64,000 nucleotides of DNA from Eleusine coracana subsp. coracana (GCA_032690845.1 CM064429.1:12680569-12744568), one strand, 5' to 3'; counted from the stretch's first letter, positions 22,604 through 34,381 are shown. A program made the numbers and translations. The notes: a model not told the origin generated them from the letters alone.

Positions 22604-23740
22604 ATGATGTCAGGAAGCGATGGAGAGGGTGCTTCACCCTCAAAATTTGATGAGTGTGTGAGCCAAAGTCAGCTACAGAAGGCTTTGCAGGCGGTTCAGA
22701 ATGATTTGGCAGAGACGATCACCAGGGCCGTCACCGATGCCGTCACCAAGCTTCACCTGGGAGAAAGCATTGAGCGGTTGGATAAGAGAGTTTCTAAGTT
22801 AACCGATCAGGTTGTCGAATTGGAGACCGCTTACAAGACCATCAACACCAATACCAACAACAACACCAACAACGACGTTGAAGACGATCATGATGAAGCA
22901 ACGGTGTATAAGGCTGATGGCACCGTCGATAGGTCAGCTACAAGGACCGCAAGGTTACGACGTCATTTGCAATGTAACCCTTAAGGTATGGGTGGTTTCC
23001 ACAACCACAACCGTCGCACACAAGATAACCATGCTCCAGATGACTCGTATGCTAAAATTAAGTTTTCAATTCCTTCGTTTTTGGGTCAGTACAATGGTGA
23101 TGCTTACCTTGATTGGAAAATGACGGTAGAACAAAAATTTAATGCCCATCTTGTTCCTAAACAACATAGAGTTAGACAAGCCACTAGTGAGTTTAAGGAC
23201 TTTGCTATTGTTTGGTGGAGTGGTCTAGCTGCTGAAACTGATTTGCCTACTACTTGGGAAGAACTTAAGGTAGAAATGCGTGATCGTTTTGTTCCTCCTT
23301 CTTTTTATAGAGAAATTCGTAATAAACTACAGCGTTTAGATCAAGGAGATAAAACTGTTCAAGAGTATTTTAGTGAGCTTCAGAAAGGTTTGATTCGTTG
23401 TGCTGTGGTTGAAAAAGTAGAGGATGAGATTGCCGCTTTTATTCTGGTTTGAGAAAAGAAATTCAGGACATCCTTGATTATAAAGAATTTTATACCCTCA
23501 ACCAGTGTTTCCAGTATGCTATGCTTACAGAGAAAGAATCACAGGGACTTTTCCAGGCTTTTGAGGAGTACAGCAAGTCCAGGAATTTCCACCCACCACG
23601 GCCAATGGGGACTTCGGGTCTGCCCAAGCCATCTTCCCGGCCGCCCCCACCAGCTAGTGTTGTTTCTGCAGCACCAAGATCAGCCCCTGTCCCTTCTACG
23701 CGCTCAGGTAAAAATTCTGTGCAGGCATCGGCTAGTAGTG
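22604..23740 (+). pseudogene. Gag of copy B, interrupted
   Basis: Start ATG at 22604 or 22607. The frame runs through the N-terminal acidic part. A CAA codon of the family has become TAA at 22982-22984. The capsid core with WWSGLAAETDLPTTWEEL follows. A one-base deletion near 23427 shifts the frame before the YSGLRKEIQDIL block. The frame then reads a Pro-rich linker up to 23740, where copy C is inserted. The zinc knuckle resumes at 31508. It cannot give a full-length capsid protein. Confidence 0.88.
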
Positions 23741-24663
23741 TGATGAGGTCATCACTCCTATGGATACACACAACACTCCTCCAATTCTGTACTTGCAAGG
23801 TCCAATGACTAGAGCTCGTGCACGACGACTAAATTTAGAGGTGAGCTCGTTCCTACGTTCTTCGCTATATGTTACTTTTGAGAATGGTTTGCTACCTAAT
23901 GATTATTTTATGATTAGAAACCATGGAGAGGACCAGGAGATGATGGGAGAAGGAGTTGGAAACATCGAGGACCAGCAAGGGCTTGGAAGCCAAAGTGGAG
24001 GCCTAATCAAAACCGACTTCGAGTCTGTTTCGGGGCCTAGGACCAGTCTGCCATAAAACAGTCACCCAGGATGCATACGGACTCGGATTTGGACGTTCTA
24101 CATATGCACGGAAAGATAAGGAGAAGACCTTTCCAATGCTGCCGGCCTCATGTCAAAATTCATCAGGAGTCATCAGGAATCGTCAAAACAATAGAGAGTC
24201 TAGAATCTGTGTCGGTGCTGCGTCGCCTATTTTTGGCCTTTGGGCTCTGTATTTAGTTGAGCCCAATTAGGGGCACGTCCAGAGGGTCTTGCACGACCCT
24301 AGGGTCTTTATATACAGCCGTCGTCACACCATTACGGTTTGGGTTTTGCTTAGATCAATTCTGTTCATAAACAGTGTCGCCGTTCATCGGTTTGTGAGAC
24401 CTCAACTTCGAGAGTTTAATCATACATCTACAATTGTGTTGCATTCTTCGTTGTTCTTGCTTGTGTTCTTGATTCGTAGGCAGGGATTAGCCTTCTCGGC
24501 GAGGTCAATCGTCTTTGGACGGTTGATAACCAGAGGAGACGTCGTGCTGCGATTGCGGGGTTTAGAACGTGCTGTTCTGAAGCCGGATCGTTTTGTGTGT
24601 CGCCTGCGACCAAATCAACTTACCAAGAATCTTTCGGAAGATCGAGAACCCTTGTTTACATCA
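23741..24663 (+). repeat. 5' LTR of copy C
   Basis: 923 bp from TGATGAGG to TACATCA. A promoter-like TTTATATA lies at 24307-24314. The first 316 bases are open in the frame that forms the polyprotein C-terminus in the 3' LTR. Confidence 0.93.
24307..24314 (+). promoter_or_regulatory. TATA box in the copy C 5' LTR
   Basis: TTTATATA lies about 350 bp before the LTR end, at a place conserved among the LTR copies. The 3' LTR of C has a degenerate version (TTCATATGTAG). Confidence 0.5.
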
Positions 24664-24665
24664 AG

Positions 24666-24678
24666 TGGTAATCAGAGC
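24666..24678 (+). other. Primer binding site of copy C
   Basis: TGGTAATCAGAGC lies two bases after the 5' LTR, close to the initiator-tRNA-Met complement and with the same extra A as copy B. Confidence 0.75.
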
Positions 24679-25888
24679 TTCAGGTGCACCGTCATGTTCG
24701 CACTACCCTTTAGTTTTGTTTTCGTGTTCTTCCTATCGTCCACAGAAAATACCAAAAAAAAATTCCCCCGCCCATAACCACGTGTTTAGCCTTTGCATAT
24801 TTCAATTTCAGAGTCCGTAGTGTTGAGTTTGTGCCCTAGTTCTTGTTTAGTCGCTGGTTTAGTTTGTGTTTTGGTCGTCAGTAGTGTTTCCCTTGCAACC
24901 CTAGCCGCCATCCCCTTCACCATCCTCGGTTTTGTCGGCTTTGTGTGCTAGGGTTGATTGATCAACACGGCCACACTAATCCCACCCTAAACCCACCCTC
25001 ACCACCTCGGACCAATTGTCACAAATTCCACTTTCCGCTGCATCCACCTCGCCAAAAAAAAAATTCATACCCGACCCCAAGCCCGACTCGGGTTTCACTC
25101 AAACCCCAGGGTTCTTCATAACCGATTCCGACACCCCTTCGGTAAAACAGCCATAACTTTTCGCTCGGTTGTCCGTTTTGGCTGAAATTTTTACAGGAGA
25201 TTCTTGACAAAAAGTTGAGCATACTGACACTAGGCTATGTCCTGTGTGCCCTCGTCAAAAAATTCAAAAAAAATCAGGAAGACAAAGAAAAAATTCATTC
25301 AAGTTGAAACCCGACGTTTTCTGAAACTTCAAGATTTTCCGTAGGCCACATCCTAGCTCTATTTGAACTGAAATTTTTTGTGGTTTCTCCCCCATTGCTA
25401 GTGAGTTGGAAAAAATATCAAAAAAATAAAATAAAAAAAATGAAATTTGGGATTCCTACTAGCCATCTAGCCCCCTGGAATTTCTGAGTTTGGCTGTTTT
25501 ACACTTAGCCCCCTGTTATCGACTGTGTGCCTTGGTCTTCTTGTTTCTTCTTTGCTATTACTACTATTCTAGGACATAGTTAGACCAGCAACTAGGGACA
25601 AGTTACTTGGGCACTTATTCAGCTTTACTATCTATTTTTGATTTGTGTGCCACTCACATATATATATTTGGCCTTCCTAGCTCTACATACTTCTTCTGGA
25701 CAGCACATAGGTTATTTTATAACCCTTGCAATCGTGGAACACATCTCTCTGGTATCCTTCACTTTGTTGTTTTCAGAACTTTGTAAGAGCTTTGCATGAA
25801 GCTTCCTTTTGCTGTGTTGAGAGGCACCACTGCTTAGTAGTTTTGTAGGGATAACCTTCACTTTTTGTTTCCTGTTTTGGTGTTTCTG
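24679..25888 (+). other. Untranslated leader of copy C
   Basis: About 1.2 kb without a conserved ORF, matching the leaders of copies A2 and B. It contains A-rich runs near 25420-25440 and a TATATATATTT block near 25661. Confidence 0.65.
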
Positions 25889-26125
25889 ATGTCAGGAAGC
25901 GATGGAGAGGGTGCTTCACCCTCAAAATTTGATGAGTGCGTGAGCCAAAGTCAGCTACAGAAGGCTTTGCAGGCGGTTCAGAGTGATTTGGCAGAGACGA
26001 TCACCAGGGCCGTCACCGACGCCGTCATCAAGCTTCACCTGGGAGAAAGCATTGAGCGGTTGGATAAGAGAGTCTCTAAGCTAACCGATCAGGTTGTCGA
26101 ATTGGAGACCGCTCACAAGACCAGC

Positions 26126-26156
<31 letters not shown>

Positions 26157-29100
26157 CCAACAATGACGTTGAAGACGATCATGATGAAGCAACGGTGTAT
26201 AAGGCTGATGGCACCGTCGATAGGTCAGCTACAAGGACCGCAAGGTTACGACATCGTTTGCAACGTAACCCTCAAGGTATGGGTGGTTTCCACAACCACA
26301 ACCGTCGCACACAAGGTAACCATGCTCCAGATGACCCGTATGCTAAAATTAAGTTTTCAATTCCTTCGTTTTCGGGTCAGTACGATGGTGATGCTTTCCT
26401 TGATTGGGAAATGACGGTAGAAAAAAAATTTAATGCCCACCTTGTTCCAAAACAACATAGAGTTAGACAAGCCACTAGTGAGTTTAAGGACTTTGCTATT
26501 GTTTGGTGGAGTGGTCTAGCTGCTGAAACCGATTTGCCTACTACTTGGGAGGAACTTAAGGTAGAAATGCGTGATCGTTTTGTTCCTCATTCTTTTTATA
26601 GAGAAATTCGTAATAAACTACAGTGTTTAGATCAAGGAGATAAAACTGTTCAGGAGTATTTTAGTGAGCTTCAGAAGGGTTTGATTCGTTGTGCTGTGGT
26701 TGAAAAAGTAGAGGATCAGATTTGCCGCTTTTATTCTGGTTTGAGAAAAGAAATTCAGGATATCCTTAATTATAAAGAATTTTATACCCTCAACCAGTGT
26801 TTCTAGTATGCTATGCTTGCAGAGAAAGAATCACAGGGACTTTTCCAGGCATTTCAGGAGTACAGCAAGTCTAGGAATTTCTTCCCACCACGGCCGTCAG
26901 GGACTTCGGGGCTGCCCAAGCCATCTTTCCGGCCGCCCCCACCAGCTAGTGTTGTTTCTGCAGCACCAAGATCAGCCCCTGCCCCTTCTACGCGCTCAGA
27001 TAAAAATTCTGTGCAGGTACCGGCTAGTAGTGTCTCCTCTATTGCTTCGACGGGACGCACTATAGGGATTCAGTGCCACCGCTGCCATGGTCTTGGCCAT
27101 GTCCAGAAAGATTGCCCAAGTAGGCGGGCATATGTGGTGACAGATGATGGCGGTTACATGAGCACCTCCGATGTGGAGGATGAGGAGGAGGATGTCGCTG
27201 CCGCCAGCGGTGACCTCGTCCTTGGAGGTGTCGATACCACGGGCTACAAGAATATTATTGTGCAGCGTGTGCTTAGCACACAAATCCAGCAGCCCGAGAA
27301 GATGCAGCAATATAACTTGTTCCAGATTTTCTTCATCATTAAGAACCGTCGAGCACGAGTCATCATTGATGGAGGAAGCTGCAACAATTTGGTGAGTTTT
27401 GATGTGGTTAAAAAGCTTGATTTGACCACACACCCACATCCACATCCATACTATATTCAGTGGTTAAATGACTCTGGAAAAGCTAAGGTAATACAAACTT
27501 GCAGAGTTCCTTTTTCCATTGGTTCCTATGTGGATTCTGTTGATTGTGATGTTGTACCCATGCAAGGTTGTTCACTTTTATTGGGTAGACCTTGGGAATT
27601 TGATAATGATGTTGTACACCATGGTAAAAGTAATAAGTACACTTTTATGCATAAAGGAACTAAAATTACTTTGTTACCAATGACCCCTGCTGAAATTGTA
27701 CAAGCTGATTTAGAACGAGCTGCTAGTTTGAAAAATAAAAGCCCTGAAATTCAGCAACCTATTAATTCTGCTTCTACACCAAGTAATGTTAATGATTCTT
27801 CAAGTTCTAAGGGTGCTGCAATTAAATTACAACGTCGTTCATGTCTTGCCACAAAATCTGAGCTTGCTGAAATTTCTACTGATGATATTTGCTATGCTTT
27901 GATATGCAAACAAGCCTTGTTTTTGCTTGGTGATATTGCTTCTAGTGCTTTGCCTCCTGCTGTCACTAACCTTTTGCAGGAGTATGAGGATGTTTTCCCA
28001 GCTGAGATACCCCCGGGATTGCCACCTTTGAGAGGGATTGAGCATCAAATTGATTTGGTTCCTGGTGCTACTTTACCAAACCGTGATGCTTATAGGACCA
28101 ACCCTGAGGAGACTAAGGAGATACAACGACAAGTCCAAGACCTTTTGGATCATGGGTGTGTTCGTCAATCACTTAGTCCTTGTGCTGTTCCTGTACTTTT
28201 GGTTCCTAAGAAAGATGGTTCTTGGCGTATGTGTGTAGATTGTAGAGTCATTAATAACATTACTATTAGGTATTGTCATCCTATTCCTAGGCTAGACGAC
28301 ATGCTTGATGAGTTATGTGGTGCTATAATTTTCACTAAAATTGATTTGCGTAGTGGCTACCATCAAATTAGAATGAAACTTGGAGATGAATGGAAAACAG
28401 CTTTCAAAACCAAATTCGAGTTGTATGAGTGGTTAGTAATGCCTTTTGGGTTGACTAATGCACCCAGTACTTTCATGCGTTTGATGAATGAGGTTTTAAG
28501 ACCTTTTATTGGCAAATTTGTCGTTGTTTACTTTGATGATATCTTGATTTATAGCAAATCCATGGATGATCATATGATTCATTTGCGTGCTGTTTTTGAT
28601 GCTTTGCGAGTAGCACGTTTATTTGGTAACCTTAAGAAGTGCACCTTTTGCACGGATCGAGTCTCTTTTCTTGGCTATGTTGTGACTCCATAGGGAATTG
28701 AGGTGGATGAGGCGAAGATTGAAGCCATAAAGAGCTGGCCTGTACCAAAAACTATCACACAGGTGAGGAGTTTTCTTGGTCTTGCAGGTTTCTACCGCCG
28801 CTTTGTCAAAGATTTCAGCACCATTGCTGCACCATTGCATGAGTTGACAAAGAAGGGCGTTGACTTCTATTTTGGTAAGGTACATCATGAGTCTTTTGAT
28901 GCTTTGAAGGACAAACTTACACATGCACCATTGCTGCTATTACCCAATTTTGATAAGACTTTTGAGCTTGAATGTGATGCTAGTGGTATAGCCATTGGTG
29001 GTGTTTTGATGCAAGATGGTAAACCTGTTGCATACTTTAGTGAGAAAATTACTGGGCCTGTTTTGTATTATTCCACGTATGATAAGGAACTATATGCACT

Positions 29101-30964
29101 TGTACGTTCTTTAGAGACGTGGCGTCATTATTTGTTGCCCAAAGAATTTGTTATTCATTCTGATCATGAATCACTTAAGTATATTCATTCTCAATGCAAT
29201 TTGAACCGTAGACATGCTAAATGGGTTGAGTTTATTGAGTCTTTTCCTTATATTATTAAACATAAGAAAGGGAAGGATAATGTGATTGCTGATGCTTTAT
29301 CTAGGCGATATACTTTGTTGTCTCAACTTGATTGTAGAATTTTTGGACTTGAGGCAATTAAAGAACAATATGTTGTTGATGTTGATTTTAAAGATGTATT
29401 GCTGCACTGTAAAGAAGGTCGTGCTTGGAACAAATTTGTGTTGAATGGTGGTTTCTTGTTTAGAGCTAACCGCCTATGCATTCCAGTTGGTTCCGTTCGT
29501 CTTTTGTTGTTGCAGGAGGCGCATGGAGGTGGATTGATGGGTCATTTTGATGCTAAGAAGACGGAGGATATTTTGGCCACACACTTATTTTGGCCAAGGA
29601 TGAGGAAAGATGTTGAGCGTTTTGTTGCTCGCTGCACTACATGTCAAAAAGCTAAGTCTCGTTTGAATCCACATGGTTTATACATGCCACTTCCTGTTCC
29701 TTCTATTCCTTGGGCGGATATTTCTATGGACTTTGTTTTAGGACTGCCTAGGACTAAGAGGGGGAGCGATAACATTTTTGTTGTTGTGGATCGTTTTTCC
29801 AAGATGGCACACTTTATACCATGTCATAAAACTGATGATGCTAGTTATATTGCTGATCTCTTTTTTAAAGAAATTATACGTTTGCATGGTATGCCTTCTA
29901 CTATTGTTTCAGATCGTGATGCAAAATTCTTGAGTCATTTTTGGCGCACGCTTTGGAATAAGTTGGGTACAAAGTTGCTATTTTCTACAACTTGTCATCC
30001 ACAAACTGAGGTTGCAAACCACACTTTGGGCACTATGTTACGAGCTATTTTGAAGAAAAATTTGAGGCAATGGGAAGAATGCTTGCCTCATGTTGAGTTT
30101 GTTTATAATCGGGCAACACATTCTACTACCAAGGTAAGTCCCTTCAAGGTAGTGTATAGTTTTGATCCCCGTACTCCACTTGATATACTTCCTCTACCTA
30201 TTAATGAGAGAGTTCATGTTGATGCTAAGGAGCGTGCTGAATTTATTTTGCAAATGCATGAGACCACTAGACCTAGCATTGAAAAGATGAATGAAAATTA
30301 TAAAATTGCTGGTAGTAAAGGTAGAAAGGAAGTAAAGCTTGATGTAGCAGATTTAGTGTGGTTACACTTGAGGAATGATAGATTTCCAGAATTGAGAAAG
30401 TCTAAACTAATGCCTAGAGCTGATGGTCCATTCAAAATAATGGAGAAGATTAATGATAATGCATACAAACTTGAGTTGCCTCCCGAGTTCAGGGTTAGTC
30501 CTACTTTTAACATTTCAGATTTGAAACCATACTTGGGAGAAGAGGATGAGCTTGAGTCGAGGACAACTCCACTTCAAGAGGGGGAGGATGATGAGGACAT
30601 CACTTCTATGGATACACACAACACTCCTCCAATTCTAGACTTGCAAGGTCCAACGACTAGAGCTCGTGCACGACGACTAAATTTAGAGGTGGGCTCGTTC
30701 CTACGTTCTTTGCTATATGTTACTTTTGAAAATGGTTTGCTACCTAATGATTATTTTATGATTAGGAACCATGAAGAGGACCAGGAGATGATGGGAGAAG
30801 GAGTTGGAAACGTCGAGGACCAGCAAGGGCTAGGAAGCCAAAGTGGAGGTCCAATCAAAACCGACTTCGAGTCTGTTTCGGGGCCCAGGACCAGTCTGCA
30901 ATACGGTCGCCCAGGCCGCATACGGACTCAGATTTGGACGTTCTACATATGCACGGAAAGATAA
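25889..30964 (+). pseudogene. Gag-pol polyprotein of copy C, one frame with two stop codons
   Basis: A single frame of about 1691 codons. Gag comes first, with an Asn-rich (AAC)n tract near 26125-26160 and the WWSGLAAETDL core. A TAG at 26804-26806 follows. Then come the CCHC knuckle (CHRCHGLGHVQKDC, near 27074), the protease active site IIDGGSCNN (near 27363) and RT with MCVDCRVINN, FTKIDLRSGYHQI and the catalytic YFDD (near 28531). A second TAG lies at 28691-28693. RNase H (ECDASGIAIGGVL, YSDHESLKY-type block) and integrase follow. Integrase has H-H-C-C, the first Asp in MDFVLGLPR, the second in IVSDRDAKF, and the Glu in QTEVANHTLG. That last block is three residues shorter than the usual chromovirus box. 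The frame passes the polypurine tract and ends inside the 3' LTR. The family stop at about 30904 is lost by a small deletion, so it runs to 30964. Confidence 0.92.
30575..30588 (+). other. Polypurine tract of copy C
   Basis: The purine run CAAGAGGGGGAGGA lies directly before the 3' LTR and inside the coding frame. Confidence 0.8.
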
Positions 30965-31507
30965 GGAGAAGACCTTTCCAATGCCGCCGGCCTCATGTCA
31001 AAATTCATTCGGAGTCATCAGGAATCGTCGAAACAAGAGAGGTTCCAGAATTTGTATCGGTGCTGCGTCGCCTATTTTTGGCTTTTGGGCTTTGTATCTA
31101 CTTGAGCCCAATTAGGGGCGCGTCCAGAGGGTCTTGCACTATCCTAGGGTCTTCATATGTAGCCGCCGCTGCACCATTAGGGTTTGGGTTTTGCTTAGAT
31201 CAATTCTGTTCATAAACAGTGTCGCCGTTCATCGGTTTGTGACACCCCAACTTCGAGAGTTTAATCATACATCTTCAATTGTGTTGCATTCCTCGTTATT
31301 CTTGCTTGTGTTCTTGATTCGCAGATAGGGATTAGCCTTGTTGGCGAGGTCAATCGTCTTTGGACGGTTGATAACCAGAGGAGACGTCATGCTGCGATTG
31401 CGGGGTTTAGAACGTGCTGTTCTGAAGCCAGATCGATTTGTGTGTCGCCTCCGACCAAATAAACTTACCAAAATCTTTCGGAAGATCGGGAACCCTTGTT
31501 CATATCA
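30589..31507 (+). repeat. 3' LTR of copy C
   Basis: 919 bp from TGATGAGG to CATATCA, followed by the TAGTG target duplication. It differs from the 5' LTR by several substitutions and small gaps, including the loss of the polyprotein stop codon near 30904. Confidence 0.92.
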
Positions 31508-31697
31508 TAGTGCCTTCTCTGTTGCTTCGACGGGACGCACTACAGGGATTCAGTGCTACCGCTGCCATGGTCTTGGTCATGTGCAGAAAGATTGCCCAAG
31601 TAGACGGGCATATGTGGCGACAGATGATGGCGGTTACATGAGCACCTCCGATGTAGAGGATGACGAGGAGGATGTCGCTGCCACCAGCGGTGACCTC
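31508..31697 (+). pseudogene. Gag zinc-knuckle fragment of copy B
   Basis: Sequence of copy B between the two inner insertions. It encodes the CCHC knuckle CYRCHGLGHVQKDC and the acidic stretch after it. It is cut on the left by copy C (TAGTG) and on the right by element D (ACCTC). The homologous part of copy C is at about 27018-27210. Confidence 0.88.
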
Positions 31698-33247
31698 TGT
31701 TGACGGCTGTTAAGTACCATTTTCAACCGTCAACTATACTCAAATAAAGGAGAATTTGGCATTTCATACACGCATGCTTTATCACAATAATATAGTTCCA
31801 CTTGTACTTGGAGAACTTTGTGCATGCAGGAGGAAATGTGAAGGAAACACCTCAAAAGGCAAGAAAACACACTTTCGACCAATCAGAGAGCGCCACATGG
31901 ACATCACACGGATTGAAGGGCCCATTTACAGCACTTAACCGACGTAACTCCCTGTAATACCGCGGGAACCGACCTCAGGACCCACCTGCCAGCCTCCCCA
32001 AGAAAGCACAGGCCAGGAGGGGCCACCCCCAGGTCGGCCGACCTGGTCAGGTCGGCCGACCCAGCCGGGCGCCCTCTCCGCCTGGGCTTCCACGTGTTGG
32101 CTCCTCCGTGACTCCTGATGACGGTTTGAGATGCCTTCCGTGGCGGTTACGCTCCCTTGCCGACCTATTGAGGCTATAAATAGGAGGGTGTGCCTTCACA
32201 TTCAACACACACCACAAGAAGCATTTCTCTCTTGCTAGTAGTAGTTCTTGGAGTTTTAGTGGAGTTAGGCTGAGTCTAGAGCTCTCTAGTCCCAAGTCTT
32301 CACTTGGAATTGGTATGGCTCTTGTATCTTTTCCCTTTTGTAAGACTTTACTCTTATCAATATATATATCTTTTCTATATAGTTGTGCTTGGGTCATGAG
32401 TTTCTTGTTTGATTTTGTGATCCATATATGTGATAGTATAGTCTACTTGTGTGATAGTAGTTTATATTTATTATACTACTATTGTCATGCTAGTTATATA
32501 CCGTCACTATAGTCTAGTTTATATGTTATAGTCTCTATGCTTAGTTTTAGCTGATAAAGTATAGCATGGGTTTGGTGATCGTATTCGTACGGTAACTCTG
32601 CCTCGTTAATAGTAATCGCGGAGGGGCAGAGTGCTCTTTGGTCATGCAAGTATGGTACTTGGGTGACTGATTTGCATCAATTATTCGTTAGTCTACTGGT
32701 TCGTTGAGGTAGGCGGCAGGTGGTGACAGCCCTGTCCGTCCTTTGAAATCCTCCCCGCTAGGCTAGTGCGTAGGCTCTTGGCGGAAGTCGCCTGTGGATG
32801 CAGGGGTAAGTCCGTGCCTGAAGTGCTATACTATTGACTGCTGAACCTGAGTGTGGGTCTGTATGTATTCTACTTAGGCTATGCAACTGTATAGGAATGT
32901 ATAGTAGGAGTAGCTTAGCCTAGTCTTTCCTCCACTAGACTTTATTTATTTAGTAGGAATCTTCTGTGTGTGTCACACTACCCGGTTATTATCATATACC
33001 CGCCTGTCTTGGTTAAGATATCCTTGCTAATTGTTAACATGATCTTATATGTTAGTAACGCTTCTTGATCATAACCTTCCTCTGGGATAAACAAATACGA
33101 TACCCTGAATACTTCCGGGTGAAATGCTACAGCGGTATTCTCCGTGCGCTTGCGGATTTTACCTACTTGACTCTGGGACATATTAGTGAACCGTTTCTGG
33201 CCCCGTGCCGGGAATGATTTATTAATATGGCTTAGCAAAAGTCAACA
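31698..33247 (+). repeat. 5' LTR of element D (1550 bp)
   Basis: Runs from TGTTGACGG to AGTCAACA. It contains a paired palindrome (AGGTCGGCCGACCT at 32031-32044 and AGGTCGGCCGACC at 32049-32061) and a TATA box. Near the end is a conserved U5-like block (GAATACTTCCGGGTGAA at 33107-33123, then GCGCTTGCGGATTTTA). I saw no difference from the 3' LTR in the stretches compared. Confidence 0.94.
32174..32183 (+). promoter_or_regulatory. TATA box in element D LTR
   Basis: CTATAAATAG about 1.07 kb before the LTR end, downstream of the paired palindromes. The same site is at 36881-36890 in the 3' LTR. Confidence 0.65.
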
Positions 33248-33255
33248 AGCATTTC

Positions 33256-33273
33256 TGGCGCCGTTGCCGGGGA
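33256..33273 (+). other. Primer binding site of element D
   Basis: TGGCGCCGTTGCCGGGGA lies eight bases after the 5' LTR. It is the form typical of Athila-lineage elements, where the primer is usually given as tRNA-Asp. Confidence 0.85.
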
Positions 33274-33393
33274 AGGCGTATGATTCAAGAAAAATTACTA
33301 ATGTATATAGTAGTGTTGCAATTATTAAGGCTATCTCCTAAGCAGGTTAACCTTGCTTTGTTTTCTGCATTTTGTATGAAAACAGGGTAGTGT

Positions 33394-34035
33394 ATGACTG
33401 GTTTCGACTTGCCGACAAACTTCACTGAAGATCCTGAGTCACTCCTGAGAAGGACACGAGCTAGGCTCACCCCTCCTCGTAAGGAGACTCGGCCAATCGA
33501 ACCTGTCATTCCCGCACCATCAAGCTCTGAGCAAATGGCCGACAAGACCCTCCGCGAGTTCTCCGCTCCCTCCGCTGCCAACATCCCTACGGGACCAGCT
33601 GGCAATGTGGGAGATGCGAACTTCGAGATCAAGACCGGTCTCATCACCATGGTGCAGGCTAGCCCATTCTGTGGGAAAGCCAATGAGGACGCTAGTGCTC
33701 ATCTCCAGCAATTCCTGGAGATTTGCAACACGTTCAAAAAGAAGGACAGCCTCATCACATTCATGAAGAACTTCCTTGAGAAGGAAAAGGTTGCACAGCA
33801 ACAACTGATGAAGGCAAGGGGGCAAAGGTCACACATTAAGCAACAGCCTCCGAAGTCCACAAGGCAGCAACCTCCGAGGTCTGCAAAGAAACAGGCTGTG
33901 AAGCCTGCAAAACCGCAGCCTCCGAAGCCCGAGAAGCCACCGACCGCAACAAAGACCAAGAAGGTGTGGCGAACGAAACAAGAAGCATCATCCGTGTCTT
34001 CATCTCCGGGACCGGACAACGCTTCATCGAGCTGA
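33394..34035 (+). CDS. Truncated Gag-like protein of element D (213 aa)
   Basis: ATG at 33394, stop TGA at 34033-34035. Residues 1-115 match the N-terminal part of Athila/Tat-type Gag, with the FEIKTGLITMVQASPFCG and ASAHLQQFLEICNTF blocks. After this the capsid core is missing, and the chain changes to a Lys/Gln/Pro-rich tail with repeated PPK(S/P)-type motifs (about 140-190) and a Ser-rich end. There is no zinc knuckle. The frame is clean, as expected for a young element. The protein may be made and may have a role in packaging by a partner, or may simply be a deletion product. Confidence 0.7.
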   Translation: MTGFDLPTNFTEDPESLLRRTRARLTPPRKETRPIEPVIPAPSSSEQMADKTLREFSAPSAANIPTGPAGNVGDANFEIKTGLITMVQASPFCGKANEDASAHLQQFLEICNTFKKKDSLITFMKNFLEKEKVAQQQLMKARGQRSHIKQQPPKSTRQQPPRSAKKQAVKPAKPQPPKPEKPPTATKTKKVWRTKQEASSVSSSPGPDNASSS

Positions 34036-34381
34036 ACGCCGGAGAAAAGTCCCGCTCGTCGGACTTTAAAAGGTGAGTCCTCGCCGGGAGGTTAAACCGG
34101 TAGTTATCCATATTTGCTCTTTTAATTGCATATTTGCTTTCCACCACATTTTGATTTTTTCCGACCACTGCATTTCTGCATTTTTGAATTTTTCCAGCCA
34201 CCTTGGAATTTTTCAAAACTCATTTGCATTTTTTTGAAAAATTTAGAAAATAGGTTTTTGGGCTTTCCATTTTGAAAAGATTTTTTGTCGAGCTTTTTGA
34301 GCAAAAAGGCAGCAGGGGACAAATCCCCTAGCCGTTGGGGAACACATAGGAAAAAGGGGGCTGCCAGGAGGCCCACCTGCC

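Larger units (their letters stand above)
23741..31507 (+). mobile_element. CRM-like gypsy copy C, complete, nested in copy B
   Basis: 5' LTR 23741-24663, 3' LTR 30589-31507, with target duplication TAGTG at 23736-23740 and 31508-31512. The element is 7767 bp, with primer binding site, leader, one gag-pol frame and polypurine tract all present. It is the most complete family member in the window and serves as the reference for the broken copies. The LTRs differ at several positions, so it is not brand new. Two in-frame stops and a short deletion near the integrase Glu make it non-autonomous. Confidence 0.95.
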
